Source: Myxococcales bacterium
GTDB taxonomy: Bacteria; Myxococcota_A; Bradymonadia; REDH01
Length of the DNA: 64,000 bases
NCBI GenBank assembly: GCA_947496715.1
Contig: CANMDT010000005.1
Location: 1-64,000 of the forward strand
Direction: 5' to 3'
Both the position numbers and the translations under genes were made by a program. Below the pieces are notes generated by a model. The model had not been told where the DNA came from and ran no database searches. It was given only the letters and a program-made list of their open reading frames with translations. Below, piece by piece: positions 9,554-18,900 of the stretch. Position 1 is the stretch's first letter. Each line of letters starts with the position of its first letter.

Positions 9554-10839
9554 ACAGAGCCCGCTCTGAAGCCCTCTTCGAGGAGGCCAAAGGGCTCATT
9601 CCCGGCGGCGTGAACAGCCCTGTCCGCGCCTTCCGTGGCGTGGGCGGGACCCCATTCTTCGTGCGGCGCGCCTACGGTCCCTACATCGAAGACGAGGATG
9701 GCAACCGCTACCTCGACTTCATCGGCTCTTGGGGTCCGATGATCCTTGGCCACGCACGGCCTGAGGTGCTCGAGGCCATCCAGCGAACCGCCGCAGACGG
9801 CACCTCCTTCGGCTGCCCGACGGCGCGCGAGAGCGACATGGCCCGCCTCATCCGCGAGCTCGTCCCCTCCATGGAGATGGTCCGCATGGTGAGCTCGGGC
9901 ACCGAGGCCACGCTGTCGGCCATTCGCCTCGCCCGGGGCTTTACGGGCCGCCCCAAACTGCTCAAGTTCTCGGGCAACTACCACGGTCACGGCGACAGCC
10001 TGCTCGTCGATGCCGGCTCAGGCGTCGCCACGCTCGGCATCCCGGCCACGCCGGGCGTGCTCCCCGAGGTCGCGCTGCAGACGCTCACCGCGCCCTTCAA
10101 CGACCTCGATGCGACGGCCGAGCTGTTCCACCGGTTCGTCGGCGAGATCGCGGCAGTCATTGTCGAGCCAGTGGCCGGCAACATGGGCTGCATCCTCCCG
10201 CAGCCAGGCTTCCTCGAAGGGCTCCGCGCCCTCTGCACGCAGCATGGCACCATCCTCATCTTCGACGAGGTCATGACCGGCTTCCGCGTTGCCCTCGGCG
10301 GCGCCCAGGCCCACTACGGCGTCAGCCCGGACCTCACGACGCTCGGCAAGATCGTCGGTGGCGGGCTCCCGGCTGCAGCCTACGGCGGACGGGCCGACAT
10401 CATGGCCCGCATCGCACCAGCAGGCGACATCTACCAGGCTGGCACGCTCAGCGGGAACCCGCTGGCCATGGCTGCCGGCATCACCACGCTTGAGCTGCTG
10501 AAAGGCATGCCGAGCCTCTACGCCGACCTGTCGCGCCGGAGCGCCCACCTTGCCTCAGGCCTCGTCGAAAGGGCGCACGCGGCAGGCTTCCCCGCCACGG
10601 CCCAGTCGGTGGGCGGCATGTTCTCGATCTTCTTCACCAACGAACCCGTCACCGACTACGCTGGTGCGAAGCGGGCCGACGCAGCGCTCTTCGGCCGATT
10701 CTTCCACCAGATGCTGGACAGGGGCTTCTACCTCGCGCCGAGCGCCTTCGAGGCGGCCTTCATCGGCTCGCAGCACAGCGACGAACTCGTCGAAGAGACG
10801 CTGGCCGCCGCAGCGGCCGCCTTCACGGCTTTGCGTTGA
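9550..10839 (+). CDS. hemL: Glutamate-1-semialdehyde 2,1-aminomutase
   Basis: This 429-residue PLP enzyme converts glutamate-1-semialdehyde to 5-aminolevulinate in the C5 route of haem synthesis. [18 protein letters not shown] at the N-terminus is typical, as are [16 protein letters not shown] for phosphate binding and [10 protein letters not shown], where Lys267 should hold the PLP. The start is GTG within a GTGA overlap with the gyrA stop, so translation is coupled to gyrA. The downstream ATP-synthase genes follow after 62 bases on the same strand. Confidence 0.96.
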   Translation: MNRARSEALFEEAKGLIPGGVNSPVRAFRGVGGTPFFVRRAYGPYIEDEDGNRYLDFIGSWGPMILGHARPEVLEAIQRTAADGTSFGCPTARESDMARLIRELVPSMEMVRMVSSGTEATLSAIRLARGFTGRPKLLKFSGNYHGHGDSLLVDAGSGVATLGIPATPGVLPEVALQTLTAPFNDLDATAELFHRFVGEIAAVIVEPVAGNMGCILPQPGFLEGLRALCTQHGTILIFDEVMTGFRVALGGAQAHYGVSPDLTTLGKIVGGGLPAAAYGGRADIMARIAPAGDIYQAGTLSGNPLAMAAGITTLELLKGMPSLYADLSRRSAHLASGLVERAHAAGFPATAQSVGGMFSIFFTNEPVTDYAGAKRADAALFGRFFHQMLDRGFYLAPSAFEAAFIGSQHSDELVEETLAAAAAAFTALR

Positions 10840-10901
10840 CGCTCCCTGCCTCCTCTGGTAGCCGCGCAGCGAGTTCGGGAACCCGAAAAGGCCCGTGCTG
10901 A

Positions 10902-11198
10902 ATGGACCCGCAATCACCCCAGACGAACCCTCCTCCGCCGGAGCAATCCGCGAGCCAGAAGGCGCAACTTCGCCGGCTCGCTGCCCGAGCAACCGCCATC
11001 GGCATTCAGTTCTCCGTCTCCATCGGCCTCGGCTGGTGGCTCGGTCACTGGGCCGAGCAGCGGTGGGACTTCTCGCCTTGGGGAGGATTGGTAGGACTCC
11101 TCTTCGGCGCAGCGGCGGCCTTCCGCGACCTCTACCTGCTCGGCAAACTCTCCACCCAAGTCCATTCCCATGAACGACCAACTCCTCCAGAGGGTTGA
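10902..11198 (+). CDS. atpZ: AtpZ/AtpI-family protein
   Basis: This 98-residue protein has a Pro-rich N-terminus, one segment AIGIQFSVSIGLGWWLGHWAE and a second WGGLVGLLFGAAAAFRDLY, the two-helix pattern of AtpZ/AtpI family proteins. Family members are encoded at the front of ATP-synthase operons and have been linked to c-ring assembly or Mg/Ca transport. Its 3' end overlaps the next gene by 29 bases, and atpB and atpE follow, which supports the assignment. Confidence 0.8.
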   Translation: MDPQSPQTNPPPPEQSASQKAQLRRLAARATAIGIQFSVSIGLGWWLGHWAEQRWDFSPWGGLVGLLFGAAAAFRDLYLLGKLSTQVHSHERPTPPEG

Positions 11199-11580
11199 GC
11201 GCATCGCGCTCTCCCTCGCCGCGCTCGGGGTCGCCGGCTGGTGGTACTGGGGCTCTGCCATGGATTCCGTCTCCGCTGGCGCCGGCGGGCTGCTCGGGTT
11301 GGGCAACTTCCGCGCCCTCCGCCACCTGTTAAAAAACGTCTTCTTGGCGCAGGCCGGGGGCGACACCCGCCCCTGGGCGCTGCTCCTCGGACTCAAATTC
11401 GGCGCCTACGCGTTGATTCTCTTTTTACTTATCGCCGTTCTCCATCTAAACGCGTTGGCGCTCGTCACTGGGCTGACCGCGGTCGTGGCTGCCGGTCTCT
11501 TCGTCTCTCTTCAATCCGCCGCTGCGGCGCCTGTCTCCCCCGAGCAGCCCGCGGCCCCTGCAAATGAGCGTGTCGGATGA
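11170..11580 (+). CDS. atpI: ATP synthase subunit I
   Basis: This 136-residue protein has four predicted membrane helices (IALSLAALGVAGWWYWG, a Gly-rich VSAGAGGLLGLGNFRAL, then GLKFGAYALILFLLIAVL and ALVTGLTAVVAAGLFVSL) and fits the ATP-synthase I superfamily. NFRALRHLLKNVF between helices 2 and 3 is the typical cytoplasmic loop. Its likely role is to help insert or assemble the c-ring. It overlaps atpZ upstream and shares an ATGA stop/start with atpB. Sequence conservation in this family is weak, so the call leans on context. Confidence 0.78.
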   Translation: MNDQLLQRVERIALSLAALGVAGWWYWGSAMDSVSAGAGGLLGLGNFRALRHLLKNVFLAQAGGDTRPWALLLGLKFGAYALILFLLIAVLHLNALALVTGLTAVVAAGLFVSLQSAAAAPVSPEQPAAPANERVG

Positions 11581-12359
11581 ATCTCCTCGCGTCCGATTTT
11601 ACCTGGTTCGACCTCCTGCCCGGCTACACCCATCTCCAGGAGATGATCGGGAAGAGCCTCTACTACACCTACATCGACGGTGAGCCGGTCAAGCACATCA
11701 CCCACCTCACGTTGGTGCTGTTCTCCACCCTGATCATCCTCGGTATCGGCATGGTGGCGCGCTCCCGCTGGGCAAGCGCAGACGATGGTGTGGTCCCCGA
11801 TGGGAAGTTCACCGTCGCCAACCTGCTCGAGTCCATCCTCGATGCGATCCTGAACATGTCGGAGCAGGTCCTCGGCACGCGGGAGCGGGCCATCCGCTTC
11901 ATGCCCATCATCGGTACCTGCGCCCTCTACATCCTCTTCAACAACCTCCTCGGCCTCGTCCCCGGCTTTGCCCCCGCGACCGACAACCTCAACATCACCA
12001 TCGGACCGGCGATGGTCATCTTTTTCGCGACCCACATCTACGGGCTGAAGGAGAACGGCATACACCACCTCGCTCACTTCCTAGGACCGAAGATCGGCGG
12101 CGTGCCCTGGCTCGCCCCCATCATGCTTCCCATTGAGATTATCTCCCATCTGGCACGTCCCCTCTCGCTGTCGCTCCGCCTCATGGGCAACATGACAGGC
12201 GACCATAAGGTGCTCGCGATCTTCCTGGGCCTTGCCTACTTCACGGTTCCGTTTCTCATCCTCGGAACCCTGGTCTGCGTCGTACAGACGCTCGTCTTCT
12301 GCCTGCTCTCGATGGTCTACATCTTCTTGGCGATTGAACATTCAGAAGAAGCCCACTAA
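11577..12359 (+). CDS. atpB: F0F1 ATP synthase subunit a
   Basis: This 260-residue integral membrane protein is subunit a, which forms the ion half-channels next to the c-ring. Five hydrophobic segments are visible, and LARPLSLSLRLMGNMTGDH contains the essential arginine of helix 5. The preceding IEIISHLARP and the early FNNLLGLVPGF also match the family. Translation is coupled to atpI by an ATGA overlap. Subunits b, delta and F1 are not encoded here. Confidence 0.95.
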   Translation: MNLLASDFTWFDLLPGYTHLQEMIGKSLYYTYIDGEPVKHITHLTLVLFSTLIILGIGMVARSRWASADDGVVPDGKFTVANLLESILDAILNMSEQVLGTRERAIRFMPIIGTCALYILFNNLLGLVPGFAPATDNLNITIGPAMVIFFATHIYGLKENGIHHLAHFLGPKIGGVPWLAPIMLPIEIISHLARPLSLSLRLMGNMTGDHKVLAIFLGLAYFTVPFLILGTLVCVVQTLVFCLLSMVYIFLAIEHSEEAH

Positions 12360-12408
12360 GGGGCGCGCGGGCGGTCTTCCGTCTGCCCCACCAACCCTGT
12401 TTCTAAGC

Positions 12409-12422
12409 TGGGCCTCGGCCCA
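12409..12422 (+). promoter_or_regulatory. Small inverted repeat in the atpB-atpE spacer
   Basis: TGGGC-CTCG-GCCCA forms a five-base-pair GC-rich hairpin with a tetraloop, 27 bases before the atpE start. There is no T-run, so it is not a classical terminator. In other bacteria the atpE leader tunes the high output of subunit c; a similar role here is only a guess. Confidence 0.35.
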
Positions 12423-12449
12423 ATGTAACCCTTGAGAGGAGTCCCTCCT

Positions 12450-12767
12450 ATGAGCCGCAAGTCTTTCCTGGTCACCGCCTCCTTCCTTGCCACCACCTTC
12501 CTCGCGTCGGCCGCCAACGCCGCACAGCTTGAGGGTGATGCCGGTGCCACCGCCCTCGTCGGCGCCGGTCTCGCCATTGGTATCGCCGCTGCCGGTGGTG
12601 CTGTCGGTCAGGGCCGTGCCGCTGCTGCCGCGCTTGAGGGCATCGCCCGCAACCCCAGCGCCTCGGACAAGCTCTTCACGCCGATGATCCTCGGCCTGGC
12701 GCTTATCGAGTCGCTCGTGATTTACGCGCTCGTGATCGCCTTCATGATCCTCGGCAAGGTCGCCTAA
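12450..12767 (+). CDS. atpE: F0F1 ATP synthase subunit c
   Basis: This 105-residue proteolipid forms the rotating c-ring. It starts with a signal-peptide-like segment ([22 protein letters not shown]) before the mature hairpin. Helix 1 has the glycine-rich [14 protein letters not shown], and helix 2 has [16 protein letters not shown] with the ion-binding Glu. Helix 1 Gln together with Glu-Ser and Tyr in helix 2 resembles sodium-type rings (see findings). The ATG at 12450 was chosen over an upstream TTG because GAGGAG precedes it by seven bases and the family length fits. Its stop overlaps pdxA on the other strand by four bases. Confidence 0.95.
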   Translation: MSRKSFLVTASFLATTFLASAANAAQLEGDAGATALVGAGLAIGIAAAGGAVGQGRAAAAALEGIARNPSASDKLFTPMILGLALIESLVIYALVIAFMILGKVA

Positions 12768-13795
12768 GGCGCCCTGCGCGAGGCCATCGCTCGCGCCACC
12801 TCTGCCGCTACCATCAGACTGGCCGCTGATCCTTCACCGCGGCCGGCGATGTCGTAGGCCGTTCCGTGGTCCACGCTGGTCCGCACAATGTGCAGCCCCA
12901 GCGTGATGTTGGCCGCAGCCCCAAAGCTGACCGCCTTCAGCGGCGCAAGCCCCTGGTCGTGGTACATCGCCAGTACTGCATCGGCAGGCTGGCGACCCGA
13001 GACGACGCGCGGGAACAGCGTATCTGCTGCGAAGGGGCCGGTGACATCGATGCCCTGCGCGCGCAGCTGTGCGAGGGCCGGCGCGATCACACGCTCCTCC
13101 TCATCGCCCAACTCGCCCGCCTCGCCCGCGTGTGGATTCAGACCGCAGACAGCGATGCGCGGCGAAGCAATCCCGAAGTCGCGAACCAGTCCGTCGTGCA
13201 GCGACCGGCCGGCCGCCACCACACGCTCCTCGGTGACCGCCTTGGCCACCGCACGCAGCGGCATGTGGGCCGTAACCAGCCCTACACGGAGCGACGGACC
13301 GGCCAGGAGCATCGTAACGGGCCCGGACGCTGCCCACGCCTCGAGACACTCCGTGTGGCCCGTCACAGGGAGCCCGCAGAGGCCGAGCAGCGCCTTGTGC
13401 CATGGAAGGGTTACCACGGAGGAGATCTCCCCCCGTAGCGCGCTCTCTGTGGCCCGCTTGAGCGCCGCATGCTGGAGCGTCCCGAAGTCCGGAACTGCCC
13501 TCCCCCACGGATAGTCGCTGGCAAAGAGAGAGGCTGGCAGCCGAAGGCAGTCGATGACAGCCATCAACGACGACGGAACAGAGACCGCCTCGTCCGGCGT
13601 CGCGACAGCCACAACCCCGTCTACGAGATCCAGAACCCCCCGCGACCGCAGCGAGGCAAGCGCGGCCTGCAGCGCCATCACCGACCCGAACACCACCAGC
13701 GGTCCCGCCTCGCTGAGCGCACGGTAGGAGCGCAGGAGCAGCTCGGGGCCCAACCCCGCGCCGTCGCCCATCGTCAGGCCGAGCGGCTTGGTCAT
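12764..13795 (-). CDS. pdxA: 4-hydroxythreonine-4-phosphate dehydrogenase
   Basis: This 343-residue enzyme oxidises 4-phosphohydroxythreonine in pyridoxal phosphate synthesis. It starts with [20 protein letters not shown], and the metal-binding histidines are visible in [16 protein letters not shown] and [11 protein letters not shown]; the C-terminal [13 protein letters not shown] is also characteristic. It follows the SurA-like gene by three bases, an order that recalls the surA-pdxA linkage of enterobacteria. Confidence 0.94.
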   Translation of the reverse strand: MTKPLGLTMGDGAGLGPELLLRSYRALSEAGPLVVFGSVMALQAALASLRSRGVLDLVDGVVAVATPDEAVSVPSSLMAVIDCLRLPASLFASDYPWGRAVPDFGTLQHAALKRATESALRGEISSVVTLPWHKALLGLCGLPVTGHTECLEAWAASGPVTMLLAGPSLRVGLVTAHMPLRAVAKAVTEERVVAAGRSLHDGLVRDFGIASPRIAVCGLNPHAGEAGELGDEEERVIAPALAQLRAQGIDVTGPFAADTLFPRVVSGRQPADAVLAMYHDQGLAPLKAVSFGAAANITLGLHIVRTSVDHGTAYDIAGRGEGSAASLMVAAEVARAMASRRAP

Positions 13796-13798
13796 CGG

Positions 13799-14779
13799 CT
13801 AGTCAACCCGGCCGAGCTCGCGGATCTCCACGAAGACCTTCTTCCGCAGTTCCGCCACATAGAGCTTCTCCTCGGCCTCGATCTTCTCGCCACGCACGGC
13901 CATCCGCGCCCTGTCGCGCACAGTCTCGAGGTCGTCGAAGGGCTTCTGCTCGATCGCCTCGAGCCGAATGAGGTGGATGCCGAACTGCGAACGGACGGGG
14001 CCGGAAACCTCGGTCGGCTTGAGTCGCTGCGCCGCCGCCTCGTAGTTCGGATCGAGCGAGCCGATGTCGAACCGGCCCACGCGACCTCCCGTCCGCGCCG
14101 TTGCATCCACATTCGTCTCGGCTGCGAGGCTCTCGAACGAGGCGCCCGCCTTCAGCCGCTGCTCCAACGCATCGATGCGCACCTCCGCCGCAGCCAGGTC
14201 AGGAGCCGGCGCATCGGGCGGGAGCGAGACGAAGATGTGACTCGTCGTCATCCAGGTCTCCACCAGCCCGTTCGGATAGAGCCGCGTGAGCATGGCATCT
14301 ACCTCGCCGTCGCCCACAGCGATGCGCGGAAGAACCTCCGACTGGATGAGCCTCACACGCAGCAGCTGTGCACGCACATAGTCGGCGAAGTCTTCGAGGG
14401 TGATGCCCTGCTCGGCGAGCGCGGCACCAAAGGCCTCCTCTTCGAGCCGCATGCGCGTGCGCTGCTCGGCGATGTGCTGCTGCACCTCCTCTTCGCTCAC
14501 AGAGACGCCGAGCCGCTTGGCCTGCTCTGCAAGCACCTGGTTGTCCACGAGGGTAACAAGCACCTCGCCGGCTACGGCGCTGCGCCCCTCGGGCGTCTGC
14601 AGCCGGCGCCGATCGACCGCCTCCATCTGCACAAAGAGCGGCAGCGTGCGCGCCACATCGCTCTGCGTCACGATCTGGTTGCCCACCTTGGCGACGATGC
14701 GGTCGATGATGTCTGCGCGGGCCGCCACGGGCAACGCAAGCGTCACAAGTACTGTCAGATACCACCCAGCCAAGCGCAT
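13799..14779 (-). CDS. SurA-like periplasmic peptidyl-prolyl isomerase
   Basis: This 326-residue protein has a signal peptide (LAGWYLTVLVTLALPVAARA, cleavage before DII), a SurA-type N-terminal helical chaperone region (DRIVAKVGNQIVTQSDVART) and a parvulin domain from about residue 180 (TSHIFVSL, FESLAAETN, VGRFDIGSL, SQFGIHLIRLEAI). It probably helps fold outer-membrane proteins. The frame opens at 14812, but the ATG at 14779 has GGAGAG seven bases upstream, gives a clean signal peptide and begins two bases after the previous stop. Only one parvulin domain is present, against two in enterobacterial SurA. Confidence 0.88.
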   Translation of the reverse strand: MRLAGWYLTVLVTLALPVAARADIIDRIVAKVGNQIVTQSDVARTLPLFVQMEAVDRRRLQTPEGRSAVAGEVLVTLVDNQVLAEQAKRLGVSVSEEEVQQHIAEQRTRMRLEEEAFGAALAEQGITLEDFADYVRAQLLRVRLIQSEVLPRIAVGDGEVDAMLTRLYPNGLVETWMTTSHIFVSLPPDAPAPDLAAAEVRIDALEQRLKAGASFESLAAETNVDATARTGGRVGRFDIGSLDPNYEAAAQRLKPTEVSGPVRSQFGIHLIRLEAIEQKPFDDLETVRDRARMAVRGEKIEAEEKLYVAELRKKVFVEIRELGRVD

Positions 14780-14781
14780 CG

Positions 14782-15921
14782 TCACTCTCCACCACTTCCG
14801 GAGCCATCCCACGCAGCAGGAGATGCTGCAGGGTTAGCGAACGGTGCCTTCAAGTCTTTCTCGTCTGCCGTCAACTCCAGCGGCGTCAGCACACCCCGCG
14901 GGCCTTCGGCCAGGCCTGCAGCCTCGTACCGCCGCGCAACCACGGAACCTGCGGCAGGCTCCTTGGCAAGCGCCGTTCGAGCCCTGGTGAGCGCCGATAC
15001 CGCCGCCGCATCCACCTGCGCCGGCTGGCGCGCCGCCAGCTCCGAAAGCCAGCGTGCCGAGGCCTCCGCGCGGCCATCTCGGACCGCCCGCTCCACCACA
15101 ATCGGACGGGCCGCGTCGAGTCCGCCCGACAGGGGCGAGATGACGCGAATCAGCTGCACCATCTCCCACCCACGCGCGGTACGAAAGATGGGCGAAACAC
15201 GCCCCGACTTCGGCAGCGCAAAGAGCGCCTCGCTGAGCGCCGCGTTCGTCGTCGAGCCATCGGAAGTGCGGGCAACAGGGCCGGTCGCACAGTCGGTCGC
15301 CTCCGCTGCAGGATCGATCGACCGCGCGCGACAGACCTCGACAAAAATCTCCTCGTCCAGCTTCGAACTCTCGCGACGAAGCCGCACCAGCTCTGCCCTT
15401 GCGGAGGCGGCCGCTTCGGCGGTCGGCAGGACGATGATTCTTGCCTCGCGGAGTTCCGCGCCGACATCACCCGAGCCGTCGAAGGCTGCACGCACTGCGG
15501 CCTCCGAGATCCGCTGCTCACCCACTGCATCCATACCCACACGACGGAGTTGCCAGTCCGCGGGCAGCAGCCGGAGCAGCAGCCGCTCTTCGTAGTTACC
15601 CGCGAGGCCGGATGCGGTCGCCGCATTCGCCATGAGCTCCACCTGAAGCATGCTCCGCAGCAGCGAGGATCGCTGGCTCGGCTCACCCATGCGGAGCGCC
15701 GCCGTCTGCGAGAGCAGCTGGCTTCGCACCTCGAGCTCGCGCGAGCCGATGGTCCGCCCATTCACCTCGAGCAGCGGCAAATCCTCCTCCAGCGGCTCGG
15801 CGGTCTCCACCTTCGACGGCGCGCCGGCCACAGCCCGCTCGCCCGCCTCCCCAGGTGCACGCTCAGGCGCGCATGAGGCCAGCAGCAGCGGCAGCAGCAC
15901 TACGAGGCGTCGCGTGCGCAT
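14782..15921 (-). CDS. Parvulin-type peptidyl-prolyl isomerase lipoprotein
   Basis: This 379-residue protein starts with a lipoprotein signal (RRLVVLLPLLLASC, Cys17 as lipid anchor). LLEVNGRTIGSRELEVRSQLL resembles the SurA/PrsA N-terminal strand-helix, and a parvulin-like domain lies in the middle (AELREARIIVLPT, EALFALPKSGRVSPIFRTARGWEMVQLIRV). A helical C-terminal part ends in a Ser/Gly-rich tail. It is probably an envelope folding factor that works beside the SurA-like protein encoded next. Its start lies inside the 3' end of mfd (22-base overlap). Confidence 0.82.
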   Translation of the reverse strand: MRTRRLVVLLPLLLASCAPERAPGEAGERAVAGAPSKVETAEPLEEDLPLLEVNGRTIGSRELEVRSQLLSQTAALRMGEPSQRSSLLRSMLQVELMANAATASGLAGNYEERLLLRLLPADWQLRRVGMDAVGEQRISEAAVRAAFDGSGDVGAELREARIIVLPTAEAAASARAELVRLRRESSKLDEEIFVEVCRARSIDPAAEATDCATGPVARTSDGSTTNAALSEALFALPKSGRVSPIFRTARGWEMVQLIRVISPLSGGLDAARPIVVERAVRDGRAEASARWLSELAARQPAQVDAAAVSALTRARTALAKEPAAGSVVARRYEAAGLAEGPRGVLTPLELTADEKDLKAPFANPAASPAAWDGSGSGGE

Positions 15922-18900
15922 CGCGCAACCTCCCGAGAGATGAGCAGCGCCGTCTCCATCAGGTTGACGCTCTCACGACCCTGCAGCTTGCGCACCAGGA
16001 TGAGGCCCGGTCGAACCTCATACTGACCGCGCGTAGAGGCGATGAGCGCCATCACCTTGTCCGGCGAGAGCGTGGTCTCGGGGAGCAACTCCACGACAAT
16101 CGCCTTGGGCCCAACCTCAATTTGCTTCGCCACGATCTGCTTCATGATGAGCTTCACAAGAACGAGGTCACGCAGGTGCTCGACATTGACGGGCACCGGG
16201 CCGTAGCGGTCCTGCATCTCGTCCATGACATCGTAAACCGTGGCAGAATCGGGAGCAAGACTGAGCCGCTTGTAGAAACTGAGCCGCTGGCCGATGTCTT
16301 CCACGTAGTCCTCGGGCACGAAGGCGGCGACGGGGATCTTCACCTCCGGCTCCACCGCCTTGTGCGCCGGCTCGCCCGACAGCTCGCCAACAGCCTCCGC
16401 CAGGAGCTCGCTGTAGAGTTCGAAGCCGATGGCCTCGATGTGGCCGTTCTGGTCGTCGCCGAGGATGTTGCCAGCCCCGCGCATATCGAGGTCGTGCTGC
16501 GCGACCGCCATGCCCGAGCCAAGCTCAGAGTGCTCCATGAGCACCTCGAGCCGTCGCTTGGAGTCGGGCGGCAAGCGGCCCGGATCGGCAACAAGGAGGT
16601 AGCAGTAGGCGCGATCGCTGCCCCGCCCTACCCGTCCGCGGAGCTGGTAGAGCTGCGCCAGGCCGAACTTGTCGGCATGGTTGATGAACATGGTGTTGGC
16701 TGTGGAGATGTCGATGCCCGACTCGACGATGGTCGTGGAGATGAGCACATCGATGCGGTGCGCGATGAAGTCCATCATCACCTTCTCCAGCTCATCATCC
16801 TTCATCTGTGCGTGGCCCACTCCGACCCGCGCCTCTGGCACCATCCGACGGATCTCGTCGGCCAGCCCGTAGATCGTATCGACCCGGTTGTGCACGAAGA
16901 AGACTTGGCCGCCACGCGCCAGCTCCTGCTCAATGCCCTCACGCACCACCGAGTCGCGGAACCGTGCCAGATGGGTCCGCACGGACAGCCTGCCGGGCGG
17001 GGGCGTGGTGATGATCGAGAGGTCGCGGATGCCGAGCAGCGACATCTCGAGCGTGCGCGGGATGGGCGTGGCTGTCATCGTCAGCACATCCACACTGGTG
17101 CGGAGCTGCTTGAGCCGCTCCTTGTGCTGCACGCCAAATCGCTGCTCCTCGTCGATGATCAGCAGCGCCAGGTTGGGGATCTCCACATCCTTCGAGATGA
17201 GCCGGTGGGTGCCGATAACGATGTCGACCTTGCCCTCCGCAGTCGCCGCGAGAATGGCCTTCACCTCCTGCGGCGTCCGGAACCGTGAGAGCGCCTCGAT
17301 GCGGGCTCCCGTCTCGCTGAGCCGCCGGCGGAAGGTGTTGAGGTGCTGCTCGCAGAGCACGGTCGTCGGGACCAGGATCGCCACCTGCTTGCCATCGCAG
17401 ACCGCCTTGTAGGCGGCACGGATTGCCACCTCGGTCTTGCCGAAGCCAACATCGCCGCAGAGCAGCCGGTCCATCGGCTTGTTGGACTGCATGTCGGAGA
17501 GCACATCGTCGATGGCCCGCGCCTGGTGCGGCGTCTCCTCGTAGGGGAACGAGGCCTCAAACTCGTGGTACATCGCATCGGGCGCAGAGAAGGCGAACCC
17601 CTCGCGGGTCGCCCGCTCCGCGTAGAGCCGGATCAACTCTTCGGCGACATCTGCCAGCGCAGCCTTGATGCGTCCCTTGGTCCGCTCCCAGGTGGAGCCG
17701 GAGAGGCGGTCGAGACGGGTGAAGGTCGAAGAGCCCGTGTAGCGCTGTACCTTCGAGAGCCGATAGACGGGGATGTGGATGCGATCACCGTCGGCGAACT
17801 CCAGCGTCAGGAAGTCGTTCTCGATGTCGCCGACCGAGAGCCGCGTCAGGCCCGCATACTTGGCGACACCGAAGTCCACATGGACCACCAGGTCGCCTAC
17901 CTCGAGCTCCTTGAACGAGGCGACCGCAGTGGCCTCATGCATCTGCTCGCGCCCGGAGCGGCGCATCGCCTTGCCGAGCAGCTCGCGCTCCGTGATGACT
18001 GCGAGCGCGCGCGAGGGCGCAACGAACCCCTCCAGCGCGTCTCCAACCAGCACCTCGAGATGGGTGGCGGGCGGAAACTGAACTTCGAACAGGGCATCGC
18101 TCGAGGCCAGCGTCTGCACCTCGCGCTTCTGGCTCCGAAGCACCTCGGCCACCCGTGTCGCGGTCGACCGCGACGAGCAGACAACCACCACGCGGCCCAC
18201 CCGGTCGCGCCAGCTGTCCACCACCGTCAGCGCAGCTGCGATGGCCCCTTCATCGTTGCCGCGTGCCTTCCGCGCCCGCTCCACCTCATGCACATCGAGG
18301 CAGGGGAAGGCGAGCTCTTCAGCGGTCGTGAGCGAGGCGTCGCGTGCGCCCACCTCGATCTGAAATCCGCCCGCGCTGAAGCTCTCGATGAGCTCCTCGC
18401 TGCTCAAGAAATACTCGGAGGGCTCGAAGACGATGCTGCCCTGCTCGCGCTCTCGAGCCCACTCCCGCTCCCGCGCCTCCATCATCCGCGCATGTTCGAG
18501 GAAGAGGTCTGTGGGGTCGACCAGCACCACGGTGGCCTCCTTTGGAATCCGCGATGCCAGCGGCTCGAGCGCCTCCGCGAAGGCCGGCTGAATCGTCTCG
18601 ATGCCGAAGTATCGCTCCTTGCGCTCCAGCTCGCGCAGCAGCGCCGAGACCTTGTTCGACGGCGTGCCCAGACGGTCGGCAAGCGCACGCAACCGGCGCC
18701 GCGAAATCTCCAGCCCCTCCTCGGTCAGCAGCTCCTCGCGGGTCGGAATCGCGATGGCACGCTCCACAATCCCAGCGCTCCGCTGCGACTCCGGATCGAA
18801 CCAGCGGATGGACTCAATCTGGTCACCGAAGAGATCCACCCGGAAGGGCTTCTCGTAGGCGGGCGAGAAGACATCGAGCAGCCCGCCACGAAGACTGAAG

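Noticed and set aside
13469-15595. Plus-strand open frame of 708 codons
   Set aside because: It runs antisense to pdxA and both isomerase genes and has the composition of a shadow frame.
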